Shown here piece by piece: positions 54,960 to 63,423 of a stretch of DNA of 64,000 nucleotides (position 1 is the first letter of the stretch; each line of letters opens with the position of its first letter). Location of the stretch: positions 1,736,001-1,800,000 of the forward strand of contig NZ_CP042331.1 of assembly GCF_008253865.1 (NCBI RefSeq), read 5' to 3'. The translations under genes and the position numbers were made by a program. Origin of the DNA: Bosea sp. F3-2. Its GTDB lineage: Bacteria > Pseudomonadota > Alphaproteobacteria > Rhizobiales > Beijerinckiaceae. Under the pieces are notes generated by a model. It did not search any database and was not told the origin of the DNA. It saw only the letters and a program-made list of their open reading frames with translations.

Positions 54960-55808
54960 TTGAAACTGCTCCGCTACGGCGCGCTTGGCCAGGAAAAGCC
55001 GGCTCTTCTCGATGCCCAGGGCAAGCTGCGCGACCTGTCCGGCGTCATCCCCGATCTTGCCGGCAAGACGCTGACCTCGGCGTCGCTCGCCAAGATCAAG
55101 GCGCTCTCGCCGGAATCGCTGCCGCTGGTTTCGGGGTCGCCGCGCATCGGCGCCTGCGTCGGCGATGTGCACAACTTCATCGCCGTCGGACTGAACTTCG
55201 CCGATCACGCGGCCGAGACGGGAGCGGCGATCCCCAAAGAGCCGATCCTGTTCAACAAGGCGCCGAACTGCATCGTCGGCCCCAATGACGACGTCATCAT
55301 CCCGAAGGGCTCGAAGAAGACGGACTGGGAAGTCGAGCTCGCGATCGTGATCGGCGACGGCGGCTCCTACATCGAGGAGAAGGACGCGATGGCCGCGATC
55401 GCTGGCTTCTGCGTCTGCAACGACGTCTCCGAGCGCGAGTTCCAGGCCGAACGCGGCGGACAATGGGCCAAGGGCAAGGGCTGCCCGACCTTCGGCCCGC
55501 TCGGCCCCTGGCTGGTGACCCCCGACGAGATCAAGGACATCCAGAACCTCGGCATGTGGCTCGAGGTCGATGGCGAGCGTGTCCAGAACGGCTCGACCAA
55601 GACGATGATCTTCGGCGCCGCCTATCTCGTCCACTATATCAGCCAGTTCATGCGCCTCGACCCAGGCGATGTGATCACCACCGGTACGCCCCCCGGCGTC
55701 GGACTCGGCTTCAAGCCGCCGCGCTTCCTGAAAGGCGGCGAAGTGGTGACGCTCGGCATCGAGGGTCTCGGCGAGCAGAAGCAGAACTTCGTCGTCTACA
55801 AGGGCTGA
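54960..55808 (+). CDS. Fumarylacetoacetate hydrolase family protein
   Basis: Metal-dependent hydrolase/isomerase of 282 residues, start codon TTG at 54960-54962 (product MKLLRYGALGQEKPALLD). Family motifs: NFADHAAETGAAIPKEPILF, NKAPNCIVGPNDDVIIP, DWEVELAIVIGDGG (metal ligands) and DVITTGTPPGVGLGFKPP. Relatives include 2-hydroxyhepta-2,4-diene-1,7-dioate isomerases and ureidoglycolate lyase-like enzymes. The substrate is not shown by context. A strong terminator follows behind a repeat. Confidence 0.93.
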   Translation: MKLLRYGALGQEKPALLDAQGKLRDLSGVIPDLAGKTLTSASLAKIKALSPESLPLVSGSPRIGACVGDVHNFIAVGLNFADHAAETGAAIPKEPILFNKAPNCIVGPNDDVIIPKGSKKTDWEVELAIVIGDGGSYIEEKDAMAAIAGFCVCNDVSEREFQAERGGQWAKGKGCPTFGPLGPWLVTPDEIKDIQNLGMWLEVDGERVQNGSTKTMIFGAAYLVHYISQFMRLDPGDVITTGTPPGVGLGFKPPRFLKGGEVVTLGIEGLGEQKQNFVVYKG

Positions 55809-55844
55809 GTTCTCTCGCAAGGCGGGCCAATCGCCCGATCCCCA

Positions 55845-55946
55845 CTAGATCGCCGCGCGCCCTATCGGGCACGAAATGGCGATCTAGCCCTTTGTTTTAG
55901 CATCGGATTTCTCCGAAAAGTGGATCCCACTTTTCGGTCCGATGCT
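55845..55946. repeat. Two-hairpin palindromic repeat, copy c (inverted)
   Basis: Here hairpin 2 comes first: CTAGATCGCC (55845) pairs with GGCGATCTAG (55878-55887). Hairpin 1 follows, with arms AGCATCGGA and TCCGATGCT (55899-55946) around CCGAAAAGTGGGATC-type core. The order is that of copies a and b on the other strand. It lies 3-prime of the FAH-family gene. Confidence 0.8.
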
Positions 55947-55954
55947 CTAGCATC

Positions 55955-55987
55955 AGACGCCGGCCATCGCCGGCGTCTTTCTTTTTT
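55955..55987 (+). terminator. Rho-independent terminator of the FAH-family gene
   Basis: AGACGCCGG pairs with CCGGCGTCT around CCATCG (55955-55978), and is followed by TTTCTTTTTT. A typical strong terminator on the plus strand. Confidence 0.85.
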
Positions 55988-56202
55988 GATCGATGGAAAC
56001 GCCGCAAGCCATCTGCCGCAGGTTCTGCAGGGCGCGATCGATGACCAACGAATAAAAGGCGCCGCCAAAGCCGCTTGACCCGGCTTTGGCGGCGGCAAAG
56101 TTACGTTCGCTGACGGCCACGCCGTCTCTGCCCCGCCACCCTCACCCGTTTTCGACGGGCTGACATCCCCCAAATGGGGGGCCCAATTGGGATGTGTCGG
56201 GC

Positions 56203-57303
56203 TCAACGCGGCGGCGCGGCACTCTTGAGCAGTCCGACGAGATCCGCCTGACGGCGCGAGCCCGTTTTTGCCAGAATGCGCTTCAGCGTCGTGCGAGCTG
56301 TCGCCTCGGTCACGCCGAGGCGCTGCGCCGCTTCACGGGGCGTATGCCCGCCTGCGATCGCGGCCGCCAGGCGCGCTTCCGCCGGCGTCAGATCGAAGAG
56401 CCCGCCGATCAGGCCGGCCTCAAGCCCGCCCCCCGCCGTTACCGGCGTCGCGACCACGATCGCGCTGGCGAAAGAAAAGACGTCGCGTGCCTGTCCGCGT
56501 ACCGGCGAGAGATGCAGCACCATCGGCACCCCGCCACGTCGCGCCGGTATCGGCAGGGACCGCACCGGCTGGGGCTGATCAGGCCGCGACAGCGCCGCGA
56601 TGGCGGCGGCCAGCAGGTCGTCTGCGGGAGCATGTGCGACGGCAAGGCGTGCCGCGCGGTCCTGGAAAACGCCCGGCATCAGATCCTGAAACAAAGCGTT
56701 GGCATCGATTACCTGCCCCCGCAACCCAAGGACGGCGGCGGGGAGCCCCATCATTTCAAGGGCCTGCGAAGCGGCTCGCGCCCGCTCCATCGCCAGCCGG
56801 CGCCCCAGCAAACCGGCGCGCGCAAAATGCGACCGCAGGCTGTCCAAGGCGGAGACGCCTCTGGCGTCGACATAGCCTTCGGACAAGGACCGCTCGCAAT
56901 GAACGATCGTCATGTCGCCGGACGGCGCGGCAATAGCAGTGGCGACAGCGGAACCGTAACCGGCCGGAATCAGGATGTCCTGATAGAGCGGCGTGCTCGC
57001 GATCTCGTCCTGGCTGAAAACATCCTTGTCCGTGATGAAGCCATGCCGGCCATGGACGAGCAGACGCTGTGCTCGCTCGTTGACGCCGAAGGGAATGCGC
57101 CGCAGCACTTCCTCATAAGCCTCGCCGAACTCGGGAGAGGACGCGATCAAGCGCGCGTCGTTATCAAGAACCGTGCCGAGCAGCGCTTCCTTGCAGCCGG
57201 CGAACCGGGCCGTATCCCGCAAGACGCGAGACCAGCCCTCAGGCACGATCGCGGCTTCATAGATGCCGTCGATCAGCGTGTTTTCGAACTCACTGCCCGC
57301 CAC
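56203..57303 (-). CDS. LuxR-type transcriptional regulator
   Basis: Regulator of 366 residues. The frame is longer, but GAGGGG six bases before the GTG at 57301-57303 makes this the likely start (product MAGSEFENTLIDGIYEAA). The first ~280 residues are an uncharacterised sensor region that may include PAS-like parts (VLGLRGQVIDANALFQDLMP). The C-terminal helix-turn-helix is clear: LTPAEARLAAAIAGGHTPRE, AAQRLGVTEATARTTLKRIL. A 26-base palindrome 43-68 bp upstream may be its own site. The controlled genes are unknown. Confidence 0.88.
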   Translation of the reverse strand: MAGSEFENTLIDGIYEAAIVPEGWSRVLRDTARFAGCKEALLGTVLDNDARLIASSPEFGEAYEEVLRRIPFGVNERAQRLLVHGRHGFITDKDVFSQDEIASTPLYQDILIPAGYGSAVATAIAAPSGDMTIVHCERSLSEGYVDARGVSALDSLRSHFARAGLLGRRLAMERARAASQALEMMGLPAAVLGLRGQVIDANALFQDLMPGVFQDRAARLAVAHAPADDLLAAAIAALSRPDQPQPVRSLPIPARRGGVPMVLHLSPVRGQARDVFSFASAIVVATPVTAGGGLEAGLIGGLFDLTPAEARLAAAIAGGHTPREAAQRLGVTEATARTTLKRILAKTGSRRQADLVGLLKSAAPPR

Positions 57304-57345
57304 GATTTCCCCTCTGACCGGCAGCGTAACCGTGCCACGACAAGC

Positions 57346-57371
57346 TGGCCTCCCCCAATTGGAGGAGGCCA
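57346..57371. promoter_or_regulatory. Palindrome upstream of the LuxR-type gene, candidate operator
   Basis: TGGCCTCC and GGAGGCCA arms surround a CCAATTGG centre; only the bases next to the centre break symmetry. It lies 43-68 bp before the preferred GTG start. A second CCCAATTGGG with G/C-rich arms lies at 56164-56194, just 3-prime of the same gene. Confidence 0.5.
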
Positions 57372-57413
57372 ACTAAGCCTTTAGACGAAATCAGCGAGAG
57401 GCTCGCCGCGATC

Positions 57414-58349
57414 TCAGCCTTCCGGCAGGCCGAGCATCAGGCGGATGTTCTGGACGGCCGCGCCCGAGGCACCCTTGCCGAGATTGTCGAGGCGGGCGAC
57501 GAGCACGGCCTGACCGAGATCGTCCTGCCCGAAGACACGCAGCTCGAGCTTGTTGGTGTCGTTCAGTGCCTCCGGCTCGATCTTGCCGCCCATGCCCTCC
57601 TGGGAGTGGACGCTGACATAGGTCGAGCCCGCATAGCGCTCGGCCAGCGTATGGTGGAGATCGCCGACGCTCGGCCGTCCCGGCAGCGTATCGAGATGCA
57701 GCGGAATCGAGACCAGCATGCCCTGCCGGAAATTGCCGACGGAGGGCACGAAGATCGGCCGCCGGGTCAGCCGCGCATAGGCCTGCAGCTCCGGCAGGTG
57801 CTTGTGGCGCAGGCCGAGCCCGTAGAGCTCGAAAGCGGGCGCCACGCCGGTCTCGAACTCCTCGATCATCGACTTGCCGCCGCCGGAATAGCCGGAGACT
57901 GCGTTGACCGTGACGGGGTGATCATGCGCCATCAGCCCGGCATCGACGAGCGGGCGCAGCAGCGCGATGGCGCCGGTGGGGTAGCACCCCGGATTGGCGA
58001 CACGATCCGCCTTCGCGATCTTCTCGGCGTGGCCCGGCGCAAGCTCGGCGAAGCCGTAGACCCAGCCCGGTGCGACACGATGCGCGGTGGCGGCATCGAC
58101 GATCTTGGGCGCGTCCGTGCCGAGCTCATCAGCGAGCATGACGGATTCCTTGGCGGCATCGTCCGGCAGGCAGAGCACGACGAGATCGACGCTCGCCATC
58201 ATGTCTTTCCGGGCGGCCGGGTCCTTGCGCTTGTCCGGGTCGATGCTCTTGACCGCGACCTCCGGCACCGCCGCCAGCCTTTCGCGGATGCCGAGACCCG
58301 TGGTGCCGGCTTCGCCGTCGATGAAGATGGTTTTCAGGTTCTGGCTCAT
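57414..58349 (-). CDS. argC: N-acetyl-gamma-glutamyl-phosphate reductase, type 2
   Basis: Arginine biosynthesis enzyme reducing N-acetylglutamyl phosphate; 311 residues. The start at 58347-58349 (MSQNLKTIFIDGEAGTTGLG) is preferred to one nine codons earlier. The NADP motif of the short ArgC type is GEAGTTGLGIRERL. The catalytic Cys is in VANPGCYPTGAIALL, with NAVSGYSGGG and RHKHLPEL beyond. Type 2 proteins are the form usual in alphaproteobacteria. It is the last gene of a minus-strand run. Confidence 0.95.
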   Translation of the reverse strand: MSQNLKTIFIDGEAGTTGLGIRERLAAVPEVAVKSIDPDKRKDPAARKDMMASVDLVVLCLPDDAAKESVMLADELGTDAPKIVDAATAHRVAPGWVYGFAELAPGHAEKIAKADRVANPGCYPTGAIALLRPLVDAGLMAHDHPVTVNAVSGYSGGGKSMIEEFETGVAPAFELYGLGLRHKHLPELQAYARLTRRPIFVPSVGNFRQGMLVSIPLHLDTLPGRPSVGDLHHTLAERYAGSTYVSVHSQEGMGGKIEPEALNDTNKLELRVFGQDDLGQAVLVARLDNLGKGASGAAVQNIRLMLGLPEG

Positions 58350-58399
58350 CAGGACCCCCGATCGCTGGGCAGGCACGTCAATGGATGGGCTTCAGGCAT

Positions 58400-58425
58400 A
58401 AAAAAACCGCGCTTCACGGCGCGGT
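58400..58425 (-). terminator. Rho-independent terminator upstream of argC
   Basis: On the minus strand, ACCGCGC pairs with GCGCGGT around six bases and is followed by TTTTTT. It is placed to end transcripts from upstream on this strand, such as speB, before argC. Confidence 0.75.
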
Positions 58426-58696
58426 CGCGGGCGTTCGGTCACAGGCCGAGCGTCATCGCGGGCGCGCCGGAGCGGCCGGAAACGGGCGACGTCGTGACAG
58501 GTTGCTGACCATGGATTCGATATGAGGGAGCCACCGCCCCCTGTCAATAACGACACGGCACGGCTTGAAGCATAACCGCACCGCGCCACGCTCTTGCCGA
58601 CTCGGCTGGCCGAAGCCAGCGCTCCTCTTTCCCGAGTCACTGCAACGGCTTGCAGGCAGCGGCTCGGATTCCGAATCCACCGCTTCGCAAACTGAT

Positions 58697-59653
58697 TCAA
58701 CCCGGCTTCTTCAATGCCAGAGCCTGGACATGGTGCTGCACGATGGTCGAGGCCGCGATCGCGGTGATGTCGGCATGGTCATAGGGCGGCGAGACCTCGA
58801 CGACATCCATGCCGCGGATGTCGAGATCGCGGATCGCCCAGAGGATGCGCAATACCTGATCCGCGCTGAAGCCACCCGAGACCGGCGTGCCCGTGCCCGG
58901 CGCGAAGGCCGGATCGAGCGTATCGATGTCGAACGTCAGATAAGCCGCCCCTTGCCCCACCCGCTCCCGGATGCGCCGCGCCGTCCCGGCGACGCCGAGT
59001 TCATGCGCCTCATAGGCATCGAGCATGGCGATGCCGCAATCGCGCGGCGCGACGGTGCGGATACCGATCTGGATCGAGCGCTCGGCATCGATCAGCCCTT
59101 CGCGGACCGCTTCCAGAACAAAGCTGCCATGGCCAATGCCGCCGGGTCCGTCATCCCAGGTATCCTGATGGGCGTCGAACTGAATCAGCGCCAGCTTGCC
59201 ATGGCGGGCAACATGGGCGCGCAGCAGCGGCAGGGTGACGAAATGGTCCCCGCCGAGCGTGACGAGATGCGCGCCGGCGGCGAGGATGCTGCTCGCCTGC
59301 GTCTCGATCGCCCTGGCACAGCCCGGCAGATCGCCGCGCGGCAAGGCGCAGTCGCCATAGTCGACAGCTGAAAGCCGCGCGAAGGGGTCGATGCCGGAGG
59401 GATATTGCGGATCGCCGTCGAAGATCGCGCTGGCGCGCCTGATCGCCTGCGGGCCGAAACGTGCGCCCGGGCGGTTGGTGACGGCGAGATCGAAGGGCAC
59501 GCCCCAGATCACGAGATCACAGCCCGCAACGTCCTTGCCGTAAGGGCGGCGCATGAAGGAGAGCGCACCGGCATAAGTCGGATCGGCTGCGCCGCCGCGC
59601 CTGTCGCCGGTAAAGGCATGGTCGATCGGCGGCTTGTCGCTGGCCTCGGTCAT
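58697..59653 (-). CDS. speB: Agmatinase/ureohydrolase family protein
   Basis: Manganese enzyme that releases urea from a guanidino compound, probably agmatine; 318 residues. AAGGA five bases before the ATG at 59651-59653 (MTEASDKPPID) sets the start. Metal ligands: LVTLGGDHFVTLPLL, LALIQFDAHQDTWDD and LTFDIDTLDPAFAPGTGTP. The arginase-family signature is complete. Distinction from guanidinobutyrase or proclavaminate amidinohydrolase is not certain. It follows a small membrane-protein gene by 14 bp. Confidence 0.88.
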   Translation of the reverse strand: MTEASDKPPIDHAFTGDRRGGAADPTYAGALSFMRRPYGKDVAGCDLVIWGVPFDLAVTNRPGARFGPQAIRRASAIFDGDPQYPSGIDPFARLSAVDYGDCALPRGDLPGCARAIETQASSILAAGAHLVTLGGDHFVTLPLLRAHVARHGKLALIQFDAHQDTWDDGPGGIGHGSFVLEAVREGLIDAERSIQIGIRTVAPRDCGIAMLDAYEAHELGVAGTARRIRERVGQGAAYLTFDIDTLDPAFAPGTGTPVSGGFSADQVLRILWAIRDLDIRGMDVVEVSPPYDHADITAIAASTIVQHHVQALALKKPG

Positions 59654-59667
59654 GATCGTCCTTCGCA

Positions 59668-59946
59668 TCAGCGGCGTGCGTTGAACCATACGAAGAGGCA
59701 CCAGGGCAGGATCAGCGCCAGCGCCGTCAGCACGAGCCGCAGCATCGTCCAGGCATTGGGGTTGTTGAGCGCACGGCCGTCCAGCTCCGGCACGCCATGA
59801 ATGAAGCCGAGCGCCACCGCCGGAGCGAGGAAGATGGCCAGCGCCCGGCCGATACGCCGGCCGCGCGGCAGTTCCTCACGCGCCAGCATGAGCAGAGCCG
59901 GCACCGCGATCATGCCGAAGGCGATCAGGATGAGGACGACGCGCAT
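59668..59946 (-). CDS. Small membrane protein of unknown function
   Basis: Protein of 92 residues with three hydrophobic segments (about 3-21, 34-50 and 68-88): VVLILIAFGMIAVPALLM, then ALAIFLAPAVALGFIHG, then LVLTALALILPWCLFVWF. It directly precedes speB and may be translated with it. No known family was recognised. The density of membrane segments and close spacing make it a plausible gene. Confidence 0.65.
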   Translation of the reverse strand: MRVVLILIAFGMIAVPALLMLAREELPRGRRIGRALAIFLAPAVALGFIHGVPELDGRALNNPNAWTMLRLVLTALALILPWCLFVWFNARR

Positions 59947-60001
59947 GGGGTTCCGGGCGAGTTATCAGCTGGACGACTATATGTCCTGTCCCAGCCGCTC
60001 C

Positions 60002-60113
60002 GTCATCCCGGGCGCAGCGAAGCGGAGACCCGGGATCCATGCTTGGCCCCGACCGGGTAGGCTCGAGCATGGATCCCGGATCGGCGCCGCTGACGCGGCT
60101 TGTCCGGGATGAC
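60002..60113. repeat. Intergenic palindromic repeat, GTCATCCCGGG family, copy 3
   Basis: Starts GTCATCCCGGGCGCAGCG and ends TGTCCGGGATGAC. Inner arms GGGATCCATGC and GCATGGATCCC (60053 and 60068) pair, as in copy 1. Unlike copies 1 and 2 it lies between genes of the same direction, after the SDR gene. Confidence 0.8.
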
Positions 60114-60138
60114 CCGCGCTTGAATGGGAAAGCCGAGC

Positions 60139-60891
60139 CTACCGCCCGCCCGATACCTTGAGGATGATGCCGGTCGTGTAGCTCGATGCCTCCGAGAGCA
60201 GGAATAGCACCGCCTCGGCGATCTCGTCGGCGGTGGCGGCGCGCTTCAGCGGGATCAGCGGCGCGATGCGCGCGACGCGGCCGGCCTCCCCGGTCGAAAG
60301 CGCATGGATATCCGTCTCAGTGATGCCGGGGGCCACCGCGTTCACCCGTATGCCGTGGCCCGCCAGTTCCTTGGCGAGGCCGATGGTGAGGGAATCGACC
60401 GCGCCCTTCGAGGCCGCGTACCAGACATATTCGCCGGGCGAGCCGAGCTCGGCCGCGACCGAGGAGATATTCACGATCGCCCTCCCCGGCGCCGCCTCAT
60501 GGGCGATCAGAGCGCGGGCCGCCTCGCGTGCAACCAGAATTGCGCCGGTGACGTTGACGTCGATACATTCCCGAATGACGGCGGTGTCCGCATCGACCAG
60601 GGGGCTCGACTTGCCGGTAATGCCGGCATTGTTGACGACATGGGTGAGCGGGCCGAGCGCCGCCTTGGCTTCCGCGAAGACGCGGATGATGTCGGTGACA
60701 TCAGCCATGTCGCCCTGCAGCGCGACGGCCTTCGCGCCAGCAGCCTCGCAGGCCTTCACGACCTCGGCCGCAGCCTCGGCGTTGCTCTGGTAGTTCACCG
60801 CGACATCGAAGCCGCGCTGGGCCGCCATGATGCTGGTCGCGGCGCCAATGCCCCGGCTGCCGCCGGTGACGAGAAGGACGGGGCGAGACAT
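60139..60891 (-). CDS. Short-chain dehydrogenase/reductase
   Basis: Classical SDR of 250 residues, cytoplasmic. The start at 60889-60891 (MSRPVLLVTGGSRGIGAATS) fits the cofactor motif. THVVNNAGITGK, NISSVAAELGSPGEY and the active site YAASKGAVDSLTIGLAKELA (YxxxK) are intact. The sequence resembles glucose 1-dehydrogenase and 3-oxoacyl-ACP reductase relatives, but the substrate is not shown. It is separated from rpsI by a strong terminator. Confidence 0.93.
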   Translation of the reverse strand: MSRPVLLVTGGSRGIGAATSIMAAQRGFDVAVNYQSNAEAAAEVVKACEAAGAKAVALQGDMADVTDIIRVFAEAKAALGPLTHVVNNAGITGKSSPLVDADTAVIRECIDVNVTGAILVAREAARALIAHEAAPGRAIVNISSVAAELGSPGEYVWYAASKGAVDSLTIGLAKELAGHGIRVNAVAPGITETDIHALSTGEAGRVARIAPLIPLKRAATADEIAEAVLFLLSEASSYTTGIILKVSGGR

Positions 60892-60935
60892 CGCAGGCTC
60901 CTGCTGATCTGACGAAGAGGCGCCAGACAATACGA

Positions 60936-60963
60936 AAAAGGGCGGCTCTTGCGAGCCGCCCTT
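60936..60963 (-). terminator. Rho-independent terminator of the rplM-rpsI operon
   Basis: AAGGGCGGCTC pairs with GAGCCGCCCTT around TTGC. On the minus strand it is followed by a T run, 27 bp after the rpsI stop codon. Confidence 0.85.
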
Positions 60964-60989
60964 CCGCATACCGGATGATCCGGAAACGA

Positions 60990-61469
60990 TCAGCGCTTCG
61001 AGAACTGGAAGCTGCGGCGGGCCTTGGCCTTGCCGAACTTCTTACGCTCGACGACACGCGAGTCGCGGGTCAGGAAGCCTTCCTTCTTGAGCGGGCTGCG
61101 CAGCTCCGGCTCGTAGAAGGTCAGGGCCTTGGAGATGCCGTGACGCACCGCGCCGGCCTGGCCGGAGAGACCGCCGCCCTTGACCGAGACGATGACGTCG
61201 TACTGCGTCAGGCGATCAACGAGCTGCAGCGGCTGCTTGAGGACAAGACGGAGCACCGGACGAGCGAAATAGATCTCCTGATCGCGGCCATTGACCGTGA
61301 CCTTGCCGGAGCCGGGCTTGATCCAGACGCGCGCGATGGCGTTCTTGCGCTTGCCAGTGGCATAGGCACGACCCTGCGCATCGACCTTCTTGACGTGGAC
61401 CGGAGCTTCCGGCTGAGCGGGCTTGGCGACGTCGCCAAGCTGGGAGAGAGACTGAAGAACCTCGGCCAT
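60990..61469 (-). CDS. rpsI: 30S ribosomal protein S9
   Basis: Small-subunit ribosomal protein, 159 residues, with an N-terminal extension of about 35 residues typical of alphaproteobacteria. The core starts GRAYATGKRKNAIARVWIKP, includes VSVKGGGLSGQAGAVRHGIS, and ends in the invariant basic tail KKFGKAKARRSFQFSKR, whose last residues reach the P site. It lies two bases after rplM, so the two are co-translated. Confidence 0.98.
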   Translation of the reverse strand: MAEVLQSLSQLGDVAKPAQPEAPVHVKKVDAQGRAYATGKRKNAIARVWIKPGSGKVTVNGRDQEIYFARPVLRLVLKQPLQLVDRLTQYDVIVSVKGGGLSGQAGAVRHGISKALTFYEPELRSPLKKEGFLTRDSRVVERKKFGKAKARRSFQFSKR

Positions 61470-61471
61470 GG

Positions 61472-61933
61472 TCAGACCCTCTTGTTCTTGCTGTTGAGCG
61501 CGGCGACGTCGAGCGCCTCCGGCGACTGGGCGGCGTGCGGATGCTCCGAGCCCTTGTAGACGCGCAGATTGCCAAGGATCTGGCGGAAGAGCGGGCCACG
61601 CGGCAGCATGCGCTCGACGGCCTTCTCGACGACGCGCTCGGGGAAGCGGCCTTCCAGGATGAACTTGGCCGAACGCTCCTTGATGCCGCCCGGGAAGCCA
61701 GTGTGGTGGTAATACACCTTCTGGTCACGCTTGCGGCCGGTCAGGGAGACCTTCTCGGCGTTGATGACGATGACATTGTCGCCGCAGTCGACATGGGGGG
61801 TGTAGGCGGCCTTGTGCTTGCCGCGCAGACGCATCGCCACAACGGAGGCGAGACGGCCGACGACGAGCCCGGAGGCGTCGATCACAACCCACTTCTTTTC
61901 GACATCGGCGGGCTTGAGCGAGACGGTCTTCAT
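61472..61933 (-). CDS. rplM: 50S ribosomal protein L13
   Basis: Large-subunit ribosomal protein, 153 residues from the ATG at 61931-61933 (MKTVSLKPADVEKKWVVIDA). Conserved segments are GRLASVVAMRLRGKHKAAYT, GDNVIVINAEKVSLTGRK and ERMLPRGPLFRQILGNLRVY. It leads the rplM-rpsI operon. A hairpin with a T run stands about 20 bases before its start and could act in control. Confidence 0.98.
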   Translation of the reverse strand: MKTVSLKPADVEKKWVVIDASGLVVGRLASVVAMRLRGKHKAAYTPHVDCGDNVIVINAEKVSLTGRKRDQKVYYHHTGFPGGIKERSAKFILEGRFPERVVEKAVERMLPRGPLFRQILGNLRVYKGSEHPHAAQSPEALDVAALNSKNKRV

Positions 61934-61954
61934 CGCGGCACCCTTCGGTTGCGT

Positions 61955-61986
61955 AAAAAAGGACAAGCCGCCGGGGCTCCGGCGGC
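61955..61986 (-). promoter_or_regulatory. Hairpin and T run in the rplM leader
   Basis: On the minus strand GCCGCCGG and CCGGCGGC pair around AGCC, then TTGTCC and TTTTTT follow. It ends about 22 bases before rplM. It may be a terminator for upstream transcripts or an attenuator in the L13 leader. Confidence 0.5.
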
Positions 61987-62160
61987 GGTGTGGCGTGGCA
62001 ATAGGAGGCGTGGAGCCGGCTGTCAAGCCACTTCTACGCCGCGCCTTTCCGGAAAAACGCAATTTTCTCATAGCGATGAGAATAGAGGTATCATGATACC
62101 GCAATCGGCACTTGCGCCCCTGCGCGTTGCCGTGCTCAGCATCTCGACAGGAGGAACGCC

Positions 62161-62934
62161 ATGACGGAAAAACGCACTGCCCTGCTCATCGCCGCCACGC
62201 TCTTTGGCGCTATGCCGGCCTTCGCCGAGGTCAACGTCATCAGCTCGGGCGGCTTCACTGCAGCCTACAGGGAACTCGTCCCGGCCTGCGAAGCGAAGAT
62301 CGGCCACAAGGTGGTCAGCGCCTATGGCGCCTCGATGGGCGCTGCGCCGGACGCGATTCCCAATCGCCTCGCGCGGGGTGAGCCGGCCGACGTGGTGATT
62401 CTGGCGGGTGATGCCTTCGACAAGCTGGTGCAGGACGGCAAGGGCATGGCCGGCACTCGCACCGACCTCGCCCGCTCGGCCATCGGCCTCTCAGTCAAGG
62501 CGGGCACGCCAAAGCCCGACATCTCGACGGTCGAGGCGCTGAAGAAGACGCTGATGGAGGCGAAATCGATCGCCTATTCGGCGAGCGCCAGCGGCACCTA
62601 TCTTTCCGAGGAGCTCTTCCCGAAGCTCGATCCGAGCGGCCAGGTCATGGCCAAGTCGAAGAAGATCTTCAGCGAGCGCGTCGGTACCGTCGTGGCGCGC
62701 GGCGATGCCGAGCTCGGCTTCCAGCAGGTCAGCGAGCTCATCCCGATCCAGGGGCTGGAGTTCGTCGGCACGCTGCCGGAGGAGGTCCAGAAGGTCACGA
62801 TCTTCTCGGCCGGGCTCGCCGCCGGCGCCAAGGAGCCCGACGCGGCAAAGGCGCTGATCGCCTGCCTTGGCGGCACGGATGCGGCGCCGACGATCCGCAA
62901 GACCGGCCTCGATCCGATTCCGGCCAAGAAATAG
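62161..62934 (+). CDS. ModA-like substrate-binding protein
   Basis: Periplasmic binding protein of 257 residues with an N-terminal signal peptide (ALLIAATLFGAMPAFA). The mature part has VNVISSGGFTAAYRELVPAC, ADVVILAGDAFDKLVQDGKG and the later VGTVVARGDAELGFQQVSEL, as in the ModA/extracellular solute-binding class. No modBC or other transporter genes are adjacent, so the ligand and transport partner are unclear. Relatives without transporter genes are common in this group. It breaks the usual link between rplM and the acyl-CoA genes that follow. Confidence 0.87.
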   Translation: MTEKRTALLIAATLFGAMPAFAEVNVISSGGFTAAYRELVPACEAKIGHKVVSAYGASMGAAPDAIPNRLARGEPADVVILAGDAFDKLVQDGKGMAGTRTDLARSAIGLSVKAGTPKPDISTVEALKKTLMEAKSIAYSASASGTYLSEELFPKLDPSGQVMAKSKKIFSERVGTVVARGDAELGFQQVSELIPIQGLEFVGTLPEEVQKVTIFSAGLAAGAKEPDAAKALIACLGGTDAAPTIRKTGLDPIPAKK

Positions 62935-62997
62935 GTCCGTTCCGCGAGGCAGGGGCCTGCTCCGCCCTGCCCGCTCCACCGCCTGCCGCTTACAGGA

Positions 62998-63423
62998 TCA
63001 GCGCGCGGGGATCGAATAGGTCCCTGTCGCGTGGCAGACCATCTCAGTCTCGCCCTGCGAATAGAGGCAGACCTCGCCGACGGCGAGTCGCTTGCCGAGC
63101 TTGAGCAGCTTCGCCTCCCCGATCAGGGCCGCCTGCCCCGGCTTGCGCAGGAAATTGAAGTTGAGGCTCGTCGTCACCGCGAGGCCGACCGGGCCGATCT
63201 GGGCGAGGATCGCCGCATAGAGCGCGAGATCGGCAAGCGCCATCATCGTCGGCCCTGAAACGGTCCCGCCCGGGCGCAGATGGCGCTCATGGTAGTCGCA
63301 GCGCATGCGGGCCGTCATCGGCCCGACCTCCTCAATGAAATAGGTGCGCCCGCCATGGTGGAGCTGCGGGAAGACCTCGTCGAGATAGCGCTCGATCTCG
63401 GCGGCGCTCATGCGGATCGTCAT
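62998..63423 (-). CDS. PaaI-family hotdog thioesterase
   Basis: Acyl-CoA thioesterase-like protein of 141 residues, starting MTIRMSAAEIERYLDEV (ATG 63421-63423). The hotdog signature is RPGGTVSGPTMMALADLALYAA, followed by LAVTTSLNFNFLRKPGQAAL. It is divergent from the enoyl-CoA hydratase gene, in an arrangement common beside rplM in Rhizobiales. Its acyl substrate is unknown. Confidence 0.9.
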   Translation of the reverse strand: MTIRMSAAEIERYLDEVFPQLHHGGRTYFIEEVGPMTARMRCDYHERHLRPGGTVSGPTMMALADLALYAAILAQIGPVGLAVTTSLNFNFLRKPGQAALIGEAKLLKLGKRLAVGEVCLYSQGETEMVCHATGTYSIPAR

